Below the pieces are notes generated by a model that was not told the DNA's origin, made no database searches, and worked only from the letters and a program-made list of their open reading frames with translations. 64,000 nucleotides of DNA from Acidobacteriota bacterium (lineage in GTDB: Bacteria > Acidobacteriota > Terriglobia > Terriglobales > Acidobacteriaceae), in the NCBI GenBank assembly GCA_031296105.1, contig JARLGJ010000013.1, forward strand, positions 1 through 64,000, in the 5' to 3' direction. Below are positions 47,442 to 54,826 of this stretch, one piece after another. Each line of letters opens with the position of its first letter. Within the stretch, counting starts at the first letter, position 1. Position numbers and translations under genes: made by a program.

Positions 47442-47663
47442 ATGGAAGGCCTCGGCAAAACCATCCTCTTTCTCGGCCTCGGACTGGCGGCCCTGGGCGC
47501 GCTGCTCCTGCTGGCTCCGCGCATCGGACTGCCCCTGGGACGCCTGCCCGGCGACTTGCACTGGCGCAGCCGCTCCGGCAACACGCAGGTTTATTTCCCC
47601 CTGGCCACCTGCATCGTGCTCAGCCTGCTCTTCTCGCTGCTCTCCTGGCTGCTACGGCGTTAA
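47442..47663 (+). CDS. DUF2905 family small membrane protein
   Basis: 73 residues: helix 1 (LFLGLGLAALGALLLLAP), the PLGRLPGDLHW signature, VYFPLATCIVLSLLFSLLSWLL helix 2, and a basic end. Family function unknown. Its last 12 bases overlap the end of the convergent GMC oxidoreductase gene. Confidence 0.88.
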   Translation: MEGLGKTILFLGLGLAALGALLLLAPRIGLPLGRLPGDLHWRSRSGNTQVYFPLATCIVLSLLFSLLSWLLRR

Positions 47664-49301
47664 GCGTTCCTTCGCTGGAATCGCGGCCATCGCCCGCTCG
47701 GCCAGCGCCGTAATCGTCAGGCTGGGATTGACGCCGAGATTCGCCGAGACCACCGAGCCATCGCAGATGTACAGATTGCGATAGCCAAAGACGCGCTGCT
47801 GTCCATCCACCACCCCTTCTTCCGCGGAGCGGCCCATCACGCAGCCGCCCAGGCAGTGCGCCGTTCCCGGCACGTCGAACAGAATCTCCGGCAACATGCT
47901 CATGGCCGCGCCGCCCGCGCGCGCGGCAAACTGCTGGGCAAAGCGGTTGGCCGCGGGAATGAACGTGGGCACGCGCTCGCCATAGGAGCCCATCGTCTTG
48001 CCGAAGGGCCACCACCAGGCACGCCGGTAACGCATCTCCAGTTGCGACTCCACGGCCTGCATGCACAGCAGGATGACGCATTCGCGCGCCCAGCGCGTGG
48101 GCCAGAACAGCCGCGCGGTCTTCCAGGGATGCCAAAGCAATTGACCCGCCAGCGTGCGCAACCACAGCCCAATGCGCGAATGTCCGGGACGCCCGCCGGT
48201 AAGGATCGTGCTCAGCAGCCCCATGCTGTCCGAGCCGCTGGGATAGCGCACGGCCTCGATGTGCGTGTGCGCGTCGATATACACGCCCGAGCCGATCGCC
48301 ACGCCCTTCGACATATCCTGCACGCAACCCGGAATGCGCACGCCAATGAGCGACTCGGAGTTGGTGCGGATGTGCCGCCCAAGTTGCGCACCGATCTTCG
48401 GCAACGATCCTTTGTCGCGCAGGCGGAAGAGCAGTTCGGTGGTACCCAGCGACGATGCGGCAAAGACTACGGCTCCGGCGGTAAAACGGCGGCGGCGCGC
48501 GGGCAGCAAGCTCGTCGAGCGCACCGTCTCCACCGCGTAGCCCGTGCGGCCCTCAAGTCCGTCGAGCGGGCGCACGTCCACCACTTTGGTTTCGGCAAAT
48601 ACCTGTGCGCCGAGTTGCTCCGCCAGGTAGAGGTAATTCTGGTCCAGAGTGTTTTTGGCGCCGTTGCGGCAGCCCATCATGCAGCCGCCGCAGCCATTGC
48701 AGGTAGTTCGCGCCGGGCCGCGTCCGCCAAAGAAAGGATCGCCCACGTCGCGCGGCGAAGTGTCACCCCCGGGCGCTTGCAGAATCCCCACCCGCGTGCG
48801 GTAGAACGTTTCTCCCGCGCCCACGGACTCGGCGGCGTCTTGCAACATCAGGTCGGCCGCGCCCAGAATGCGGTTCTCCACCACGCCCAGCATGCGCTCG
48901 GCTTCCGCGTAGTGGCCGGGCATCTCTTCCTCCCACGCGGCCAGCCCGCACCAGGAGCCCATTTGCCACACCTTTTCCGGCGGGCGCAGCAAGGTGGAGC
49001 CGTAGGTGATGGAGCCTCCGCCGACGGCGCAGCCGTGCAGCACGGTCACGTGGCGGAAAAAGCGCATGTTGAAGAAACCGCGCAGCCCCAGCCGCGGACG
49101 CCAGAACCAGCGGTGCAGTTGCCAGCTTGTGCGCGGCAGGCTCTCCGGCGTCCAGCGGCGGCCCATCTCCAGCACCGCCACGCGATAGCCCTTCTCAGCC
49201 AGGCGCAGCGCGCTTACGCTGCCGCCAAAACCCGAGCCGATCACAATGTAGTCGTAGTCCAAGGAAGAATCTTCTGCGGCCGCGTCGCGCACGGTTGCCA
49301 T
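47652..49301 (-). CDS. GMC-family FAD oxidoreductase (cholesterol-oxidase-like)
   Basis: 549 residues. N-terminal FAD site YIVIGSGFGGSVSALRL, the GGGSITYGS region, and a C-terminal ICDGSVVSANLGVNPSLTITALAERAM block; GTAHCLGGCVMG near the active-site His. A middle cysteine cluster, TCNGCGGCMMGCRNGAKNT, is the C-x2-C-x2-C-x3-C pattern seen in related cholesterol-oxidase-like proteins. Substrate probably a sterol or other alcohol; not determinable. ATG 49301 with AAAGGGG upstream. No membrane or export signal. Its 3' end overlaps the DUF2905 gene. Confidence 0.9.
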   Translation of the reverse strand: MATVRDAAAEDSSLDYDYIVIGSGFGGSVSALRLAEKGYRVAVLEMGRRWTPESLPRTSWQLHRWFWRPRLGLRGFFNMRFFRHVTVLHGCAVGGGSITYGSTLLRPPEKVWQMGSWCGLAAWEEEMPGHYAEAERMLGVVENRILGAADLMLQDAAESVGAGETFYRTRVGILQAPGGDTSPRDVGDPFFGGRGPARTTCNGCGGCMMGCRNGAKNTLDQNYLYLAEQLGAQVFAETKVVDVRPLDGLEGRTGYAVETVRSTSLLPARRRRFTAGAVVFAASSLGTTELLFRLRDKGSLPKIGAQLGRHIRTNSESLIGVRIPGCVQDMSKGVAIGSGVYIDAHTHIEAVRYPSGSDSMGLLSTILTGGRPGHSRIGLWLRTLAGQLLWHPWKTARLFWPTRWARECVILLCMQAVESQLEMRYRRAWWWPFGKTMGSYGERVPTFIPAANRFAQQFAARAGGAAMSMLPEILFDVPGTAHCLGGCVMGRSAEEGVVDGQQRVFGYRNLYICDGSVVSANLGVNPSLTITALAERAMAAIPAKERLTP

Positions 49302-49409
49302 CCCCTTTATTGGCCATTGCCGGAATGCCCCCACACCGGGCATTGGAACAATACCATTGCTGTCAACGGCGGCGGCGCGGACTCGAATCGCAGCAAGGCC
49401 CCTGCCAGA

Positions 49410-49517
49410 GCAAAATCAGGGAATGTCTGGGCCGAAGCCGAAAGCCACCGGCGTTGCGACCAGCAGCGAGCAACCGCCTGCACAAACCCGGGGAGACTAT
49501 AGCGTCCCTGATTTTGC
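49410..49517 (+). repeat. Palindromic repeat, copy B (108 bp)
   Basis: Arms GCAAAATCAGGGA (49410-49422) and TCCCTGATTTTGC (49505-49517) are perfectly complementary but differ in sequence from the arms of the other two copies. The central core GTTGCGACCAGC...GAGCAAC (49453-49474) is shared. It fills most of the gap before xseA; its right end lies 14 bases before the xseA start. Confidence 0.8.
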
Positions 49518-49531
49518 CGTAAACTTAAGGC

Positions 49532-51022
49532 GTGAGCGACAGCCAGTTCTCCTTCGAATTCAACGCCGCGGTGCCCGAGCGCAAGATTTACGGCGTGCGC
49601 GAGCTGGTGGGCGCCGTGCGCGGGCAACTGGAGAAGTCGTTCCCGGATTTGTGGGTGGAAGGCGAAATCTCCAACTGCCGCCCGGCAGAGAGCGGCCACG
49701 TCTATCTCACGCTGAAAGACGGAGACGCGCAGTTACGGGTGGTCATGTACCGCTCGCAGTCGCGCCTGCTGCGCTTCAAGCCGCAGAACGGCCTGGCCGT
49801 GTTGGTGCGCGGCCGCATCACGCTCTACGAGGCGCGCGGCGAAATGCAGCTTGTGGCCGAGCACATGGAACCACTCGGAGCCGGCGCGTTGCAACTGGCC
49901 TTTGAGCAGCTCAAGCAGAAGCTGGCCGCCGAGGGCCTGTTCGACAGCGCCCGGAAAAAGCCCCTGCCCGCGCTGCCGCGCCGCATCGGCGTGGTCACCT
50001 CGCCGCGCGGGGCCGTCATCCGCGACATTTTGAACGTACTGCGCCGCCGCCATAACACGTTGAGCGTGCTCATCTATCCCGCCCAGGTGCAGGGAGATAG
50101 CGCCGCCGCCGAGGTCGCCGAGGGCGTGCGCTTCTTCAATGAACAAGCCGCGGGCGAAGAGTTCTCCGTGGACGTCATTGTGCTTGCGCGTGGCGGCGGC
50201 AGCCTGGAAGATCTGGCTGCCTTCAACGACGAATCGCTGGCCCGCACCGTGGCCGCCAGCCGCCTGCCCACCATCTCCGCCATTGGCCACGAAACCGATT
50301 TCACTATCTGCGACTTTGTGGCCGACCTGCGCGCTCCCACCCCTTCGGCTGCCGCCGAGCTGGTCATCGGCTCGCGTCAGGAGATCGAAGAGTCTCTGGA
50401 AGCTCTGCGCGACCGCCTGCGCCGCGCCATGCAGTACAAGCTGCTCTATCAGCGGCAGCAACTGGGCGCCCTCGCAAAGAATCGCGCCTTTGCCCGCATG
50501 GAAGACGCCATCGCCCTCCGCCAGCAGCGCATCGACGACCTCAGCTTCCGCCTGGAGAGCCAGTTGCGCGCCCGCCTGTCCGCCGCACAACGCAAACTGG
50601 AGCTGGCTGCATCTCATTTGTACCGTCAGGACGTACGCCGCCGCCTGGTGATGCGCCAAAAGGATCTGGAGGCGCGCGTGGAAGCCCTGACGTCCACCCT
50701 GCAAAAGGCGATGATGCGCCGCCGGGCGCGGCTGGAGCAGGCCGCCGCACAGCTTGCCGTGCTCTCTCCGGTGTCCATCCTGGCGCGCGGTTATTCGCTG
50801 ATCTTTGACGCCTCGGGCCATCTGGTAAAGGACGCCGCGCAACTGCATCCGGGAGATGAAATCCGCGCCCGGCTGGCCCGCGGAGAGGTTGAAGCCCAGG
50901 TGCGCGCCACGCACTCCGAGGCCGCTCCTCCCGGCGTGGCGCATTCTGCCGGGGACACAAACAGCTCCGGCGGCGTAGCGGAAACAACGCGGAAGGCGGG
51001 AAAGCGCAAGCCTGGAAACTGA
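49532..51022 (+). CDS. xseA: Exodeoxyribonuclease VII large subunit
   Basis: 496 residues, GTG start with AAGG close upstream. N-terminal OB-fold (DLWVEGEISNCRPAESGHVYLTLKD), the catalytic region with RRIGVVTSPRGAVIRDI and IGHETDFTICDFVADLRAPTPSAAAE, then the long coiled coil. It degrades single-stranded DNA from both ends with the small subunit XseB, whose gene is not next door. A Gly/Arg/Ser-rich tail ends the protein. The region after it leads to cdaA. Confidence 0.95.
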   Translation: MSDSQFSFEFNAAVPERKIYGVRELVGAVRGQLEKSFPDLWVEGEISNCRPAESGHVYLTLKDGDAQLRVVMYRSQSRLLRFKPQNGLAVLVRGRITLYEARGEMQLVAEHMEPLGAGALQLAFEQLKQKLAAEGLFDSARKKPLPALPRRIGVVTSPRGAVIRDILNVLRRRHNTLSVLIYPAQVQGDSAAAEVAEGVRFFNEQAAGEEFSVDVIVLARGGGSLEDLAAFNDESLARTVAASRLPTISAIGHETDFTICDFVADLRAPTPSAAAELVIGSRQEIEESLEALRDRLRRAMQYKLLYQRQQLGALAKNRAFARMEDAIALRQQRIDDLSFRLESQLRARLSAAQRKLELAASHLYRQDVRRRLVMRQKDLEARVEALTSTLQKAMMRRRARLEQAAAQLAVLSPVSILARGYSLIFDASGHLVKDAAQLHPGDEIRARLARGEVEAQVRATHSEAAPPGVAHSAGDTNSSGGVAETTRKAGKRKPGN

Positions 51023-51137
51023 ACCAGCAACCGGTTCCCCCTTGGCCTCTGCCAATCCTGCTTTACAATTAAGATGTTCCAGCGACATTCAGTGGTATGC
51101 CGTCTTCAGTTCAGTTCATAGTTGAGGAAAGGAGTCC

Positions 51138-51989
51138 ATGCCGAGCTTCCCAAGTGTCTCCGGATATGCGCCGCACCTGACACCAGGCTCCGTACTGGAC
51201 ATTCTTCTTGTCACCTTCCTGATCTACCAGTTCCTTTTGCTGGTGCGCGGCACGCGCGCCGTCACCATGATGACAGGCGTAGGCGCGCTGGTGGTGGTCT
51301 TCTACATTGCGCACCTCAGCAACCTGCGCACCCTGGACTGGCTGGTGGGCACCATCCTGCCCTACAGCATCTTCGCCCTCATCGTCATCTTCCAGGCGGA
51401 GATCCGCCAGGCCTTGGCCCGTTTGGGGCGCAAGCTGACGTTGAGCCGCGGTTCGCAGAACGGCAGCACCGATCTGTATGACGACATCGTGATGGCCGCC
51501 ACGGCCTTTTCGCAGGATCAGACCGGCGCGCTCATCGTGATCGAGCGCGAAATTGGCCTGCGCACTTACATTGAAAGCGGCGTGGCCCTGGACGCGCGCA
51601 TGAGCTACGACCTGCTGGCCACGCTCTTCCGTCCCAGCGCGCCCTTGCACGACGGCGCGGTGATCCTGCAGAAGGATCGCATCGCGGCCGCCGCCTGTTT
51701 CCTGCCGCTCTCCATGAATCCGCTGCTCTCCAACCAGATGGGCACGCGCCATCGTGCCGGCATCGGCATTACCGAGGAAACCGACGCGGTCAGCGTGATC
51801 GTCAGCGAGGAAACCGGCGGCATCAGCATTGCCGTGGGCGGACAGGTGGAACGCGACCTGACACCTGAGCGCCTGCGCCGCCGCCTGAGCGAGTTGCTGG
51901 GCCGTTACGCGCCGCCCACCGCCGCCACCACCGCGGCCCATTCCTGGCAAAGCACGGAAGCCGCGCCCCGGCAGGAGAACGAACCGTGA
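51138..51989 (+). CDS. cdaA: Diadenylate cyclase
   Basis: 283 residues. Three membrane helices (about 17-37, 42-60, 66-86), then the DAC domain with both signature motifs, LHDGAVIL (DGA) and GTRHRAGIGI (RHR), which bind ATP and join two molecules into c-di-AMP. The C-terminal 25 residues are polar and Thr/Ala-rich. ATG 51138 with AAAGGAG. First of the conserved cdaA-cdaR-glmM trio. Confidence 0.96.
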   Translation: MPSFPSVSGYAPHLTPGSVLDILLVTFLIYQFLLLVRGTRAVTMMTGVGALVVVFYIAHLSNLRTLDWLVGTILPYSIFALIVIFQAEIRQALARLGRKLTLSRGSQNGSTDLYDDIVMAATAFSQDQTGALIVIEREIGLRTYIESGVALDARMSYDLLATLFRPSAPLHDGAVILQKDRIAAAACFLPLSMNPLLSNQMGTRHRAGIGITEETDAVSVIVSEETGGISIAVGGQVERDLTPERLRRRLSELLGRYAPPTAATTAAHSWQSTEAAPRQENEP

Positions 51990-52666
51990 TCTCGCGCATC
52001 CGTCATTTGCTGTTCGACAACCTGGTGCTCAAGATCTCTTCGTTCATCATCGCCTTTTTGATGTGGTACGGCGTGGCGCACGATCCGGTCAGCGAAGTCT
52101 CATTGCAGGTGCCGGTGGAGTTTGCCCGCGCGCCCAAGGATCTGGATTACACCTCCGACGTGATTCCCCAGGCGCAGGTGCGCCTGCGCGGCCCGGCCCG
52201 CGACCTGCGCGACCTGCAGCAGGAGAACGTGCACGCCATCATCGACCTGCAGGGCGCCGTGACCGGCGAGCATACCTACGACCTGGACACCGCGCACATC
52301 CACGTGCCGCACGGCATTGAGGTGATGCAGGTAACGCCCAACCGCCTGCACCTGGTCTTTGACAGTCACATCTCGCGCCAGGTTCCGGTGATTCCGCGCG
52401 TGGTGGGCATTCTACCGCCGGGTATGCACATTGACTCCGTAACCGCCAGTCCGGCGGAACTCACCATCTCCGGCCCCGCGCGCCACGTGAACGCCGTGGA
52501 GAGGGCCGTGACCGACGCCGTGGACGTAACCGGCGTCTCCGGCAAGGCCAGCTTCCAGACCGCGGCCTACCTGCCCGATCCGCTGGTGCACATCGCCAGC
52601 AAGGGTCCGGTGCGCGTGCTGGTGGTCACCTCGCAAAAATCTCCCACCAAGGATGGATTGCAATAA
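51986..52666 (+). CDS. cdaR: CdaR (YbbR-domain) regulator of CdaA
   Basis: 226 residues, one N-terminal membrane helix (LVLKISSFIIAFLMWYGVA) and about two YbbR repeats outside the membrane (VSLQVPVEF, VRLRGPARDL, VTASPAELTISGPARHV), fewer than in Firmicutes. It is expected to bind CdaA and adjust its activity. The GTG overlaps the cdaA TGA (GTGA), so translation is coupled. Confidence 0.93.
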   Translation: MISRIRHLLFDNLVLKISSFIIAFLMWYGVAHDPVSEVSLQVPVEFARAPKDLDYTSDVIPQAQVRLRGPARDLRDLQQENVHAIIDLQGAVTGEHTYDLDTAHIHVPHGIEVMQVTPNRLHLVFDSHISRQVPVIPRVVGILPPGMHIDSVTASPAELTISGPARHVNAVERAVTDAVDVTGVSGKASFQTAAYLPDPLVHIASKGPVRVLVVTSQKSPTKDGLQ

Positions 52667-54056
52667 ATTGGCTTCCGTACAAGGCAAGACCCGCCAGCTC
52701 TTCGGCACCGACGGCATCCGTGGCGTTGCCGGCGAATATCCTCTAAACCGCGCCACGGTGTACGCCATCGGACGCGCCCTGGGCACGCGCCTCAAGCGGC
52801 GCATGGAAAACCCTTCGGTCGTGCTTGGGCAGGACACGCGCGAATCTTCCGTGTGGATTGCCGAAGCCCTGGCCCTCGGACTGCGCGATACGGGCTGCGG
52901 CTACGCTTCGGCCGGCCTGGTGACTACGCCCGGCGTGGCCTACCTGACGCGCACTCACGGCTTTGCCGCCGGCGTCGTCATCTCCGCTTCGCACAATCCC
53001 TGGCAGGACAACGGCATCAAGCTCTTCGGCAGCAACGGCATGAAGCTGGCCGACGAGATCGAGCACGAAATCGAGCAGGAAATCTTCTCGCACCTCGACC
53101 AGATTGCCGCCGCCGAACCGCCCACGGGCAACATCGCCGGCATCCTTCCCGGCGCGGCCAACTTGCGCGCGGACTACGAGCAGTGGCTGGCCGCCAGCAT
53201 TGACGCCGCCGCGGTGCGTCCCTTGCGCGTGCTGATGGATTGCGCCAACGGCGCGGCCTCCGTGCTGGCCCCCGAGCTGTTTGCCCGCCTCGGCGTAAAG
53301 GCCGTGGCGCTGCACACCTCGCCCAATGGACGCAACATCAACGATGGCTGCGGCGCGCTGCATCCCGAGCATGTAGCGCAGGAGATTGCCGCGCGTCCCG
53401 GCGAGTTCGACCTGGGCGTGACCTTTGACGGCGATGCCGACCGCGCTCTGTTCAGCGACGCCGAGGGCCACGTCGTCAACGGAGACTCCGTGCTGCTGGT
53501 TGCCGCCCGCCAGATGAAAGCGCGCGGCGTACTGCGCAACGACACCGTGGTGGCCACCACCATGAGCAACATGGGGCTGGAAAAGGCTCTCGGCTCCAGC
53601 GGCATTGCCATGCTGCGCAGTGACGTAGGCGATAAGTACGTGCTGGAGCAGATGCTGAAGACCGGCGCCACCCTGGGCGGCGAGCAGAGCGGACACATCC
53701 TCTTTATGGACGGCGACTCCACCACCGGCGACGGCCTATTGACCGCGCTGCGCGTGATGGAAGTTGTGGCCAGCAGCGGCAAATCGCTGCACGAGCTGAC
53801 CGCGGACTTCAAGGTCTTTCCGCAGCGCATGAAGAACGTCAAGGTGCGCGAGAAGATTCCGATGCAGGAGCTGCCCGCGGTGATGGAAGCCATCCGTACG
53901 GCCGAGCGCGAACTGGACGGCAATGGCCGCGTCATCGTCCGCTACAGCGGCACGGAAAAGCTGGCGCGCGTCATGATCGAAGCCGACGACGAAGCCCTGA
54001 TGCACAAGCACGTGGACGCCGTGGCCGCGGCCTTGGAAAAAGCCATCGGAGCGTAA
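52653..54056 (+). CDS. glmM: Phosphoglucosamine mutase
   Basis: 467 residues. LFGTDGIRGVAGEYPLN start, active-site serine in VVISASHNPWQDNGIKLFG, metal-binding TFDGDADRA, sugar-binding GEQSGH and a C-terminal VRYSGTEKLARVMIE. Converts glucosamine-6-phosphate to the 1-phosphate for UDP-GlcNAc synthesis. ATG 52653 overlaps the end of cdaR by 14 bases; TTG at 52668 is a less likely start. In Firmicutes, GlmM restrains CdaA; the gene order here fits. Confidence 0.95.
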   Translation: MDCNKLASVQGKTRQLFGTDGIRGVAGEYPLNRATVYAIGRALGTRLKRRMENPSVVLGQDTRESSVWIAEALALGLRDTGCGYASAGLVTTPGVAYLTRTHGFAAGVVISASHNPWQDNGIKLFGSNGMKLADEIEHEIEQEIFSHLDQIAAAEPPTGNIAGILPGAANLRADYEQWLAASIDAAAVRPLRVLMDCANGAASVLAPELFARLGVKAVALHTSPNGRNINDGCGALHPEHVAQEIAARPGEFDLGVTFDGDADRALFSDAEGHVVNGDSVLLVAARQMKARGVLRNDTVVATTMSNMGLEKALGSSGIAMLRSDVGDKYVLEQMLKTGATLGGEQSGHILFMDGDSTTGDGLLTALRVMEVVASSGKSLHELTADFKVFPQRMKNVKVREKIPMQELPAVMEAIRTAERELDGNGRVIVRYSGTEKLARVMIEADDEALMHKHVDAVAAALEKAIGA

Positions 54057-54070
54057 GAAGTCATGGTTGA

Positions 54071-54098
54071 AGAGGGCCGGAGCGATCCGGCCCTCTTT
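54071..54098 (+). terminator. Terminator after glmM
   Basis: AGAGGGCCGGA (54071-54081) pairs perfectly with TCCGGCCCTCT (54086-54096), 4-base loop, then TTTCCTTT. Confidence 0.9.
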
Positions 54099-54241
54099 CC
54101 TTTGCACTACGCGAAAGCCGCTTTCCCAGGTTATCCGCGCCAGGGACGCGCGTCGAACCTGGGGCACATTGGTCTCCGTTCGTCACGTACAGGCGCACTT
54201 GTCTTTTTCGAGTTACCATGTTCAGCGAAAGGATTCCGTCC

Positions 54242-54739
54242 ATGAAACGCCTTACTGTTCTCCTCTCTGTCATTCTTTTCGCCGCATCCGCCTTGGCACA
54301 AGGCCCCAAGCCGATGCTTACCGTGCAGGGCAAGAACCTCACCACCGTCACCTTCTCCGCCGATGACCTGGCAAAACTGCCGCACGCGAAAGTCATGGCT
54401 CCGCGCGGCCACAAGCCGGAGAAAATTGAGTACGAAGGCATCCCGCTGAAAGTGATTCTGGAGAAGGCCGCCGTGCTGAACGCCGAGAAGCCTCTGCACG
54501 GCAAGCAGCTTTTGCAGTACGTCGTGTTCACCGCCAGCGACGGCTATCGCGTGGTCTTTTCGCTGGCCGAGCTGGAGGAAGCCACCGGCGCAACCTCGGG
54601 CGTGATTCTGGCCGATAAGATTGCCGGCCAGCCGCTGAACGAAAAAGAAGCGCCGCTGCAACTGGTGGTGCCCTCCGACAAGCGTCCCGAGCGCTTTGCC
54701 CGCATGATTACCACGATCACCGTGGCCAGCGTCGAATAG
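54242..54739 (+). CDS. Exported molybdopterin-domain protein (sulfite oxidase-like fold)
   Basis: 165 residues: signal peptide (LTVLLSVILFAASALAQ), then a single oxidoreductase-molybdopterin-type domain (LTVQGKNLTTVTFSADDLAKLP, YEGIPLKVILEKAAVL, YVVFTASDGYRVVFSLAEL, GQPLNEKEAPLQLVVPSDKRP). It lacks the cysteine that ligates molybdenum in sulfite oxidase, so a binding or carrier role is more likely than catalysis; this is inference. ATG 54242 has AAAGGA upstream. Stands alone between two terminators. Confidence 0.75.
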   Translation: MKRLTVLLSVILFAASALAQGPKPMLTVQGKNLTTVTFSADDLAKLPHAKVMAPRGHKPEKIEYEGIPLKVILEKAAVLNAEKPLHGKQLLQYVVFTASDGYRVVFSLAELEEATGATSGVILADKIAGQPLNEKEAPLQLVVPSDKRPERFARMITTITVASVE

Positions 54740-54773
54740 CTCTCTGCTCGATCCCGTCCGCAGGAGAAAAAGG

Positions 54774-54802
54774 AAAGGCCAGCCGCAACCGGACTGGCCT
54801 TT
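54774..54802. terminator. Bidirectional terminator
   Basis: AAAGGCCAG (54774-54782) and CTGGCCTTT (54794-54802) pair; T-rich on the plus side (CTTATT) and the minus side (CCTTTTTC). It separates convergent genes. Confidence 0.82.
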
Positions 54803-54826
54803 CTTATTGCACATCATTCAACATCG

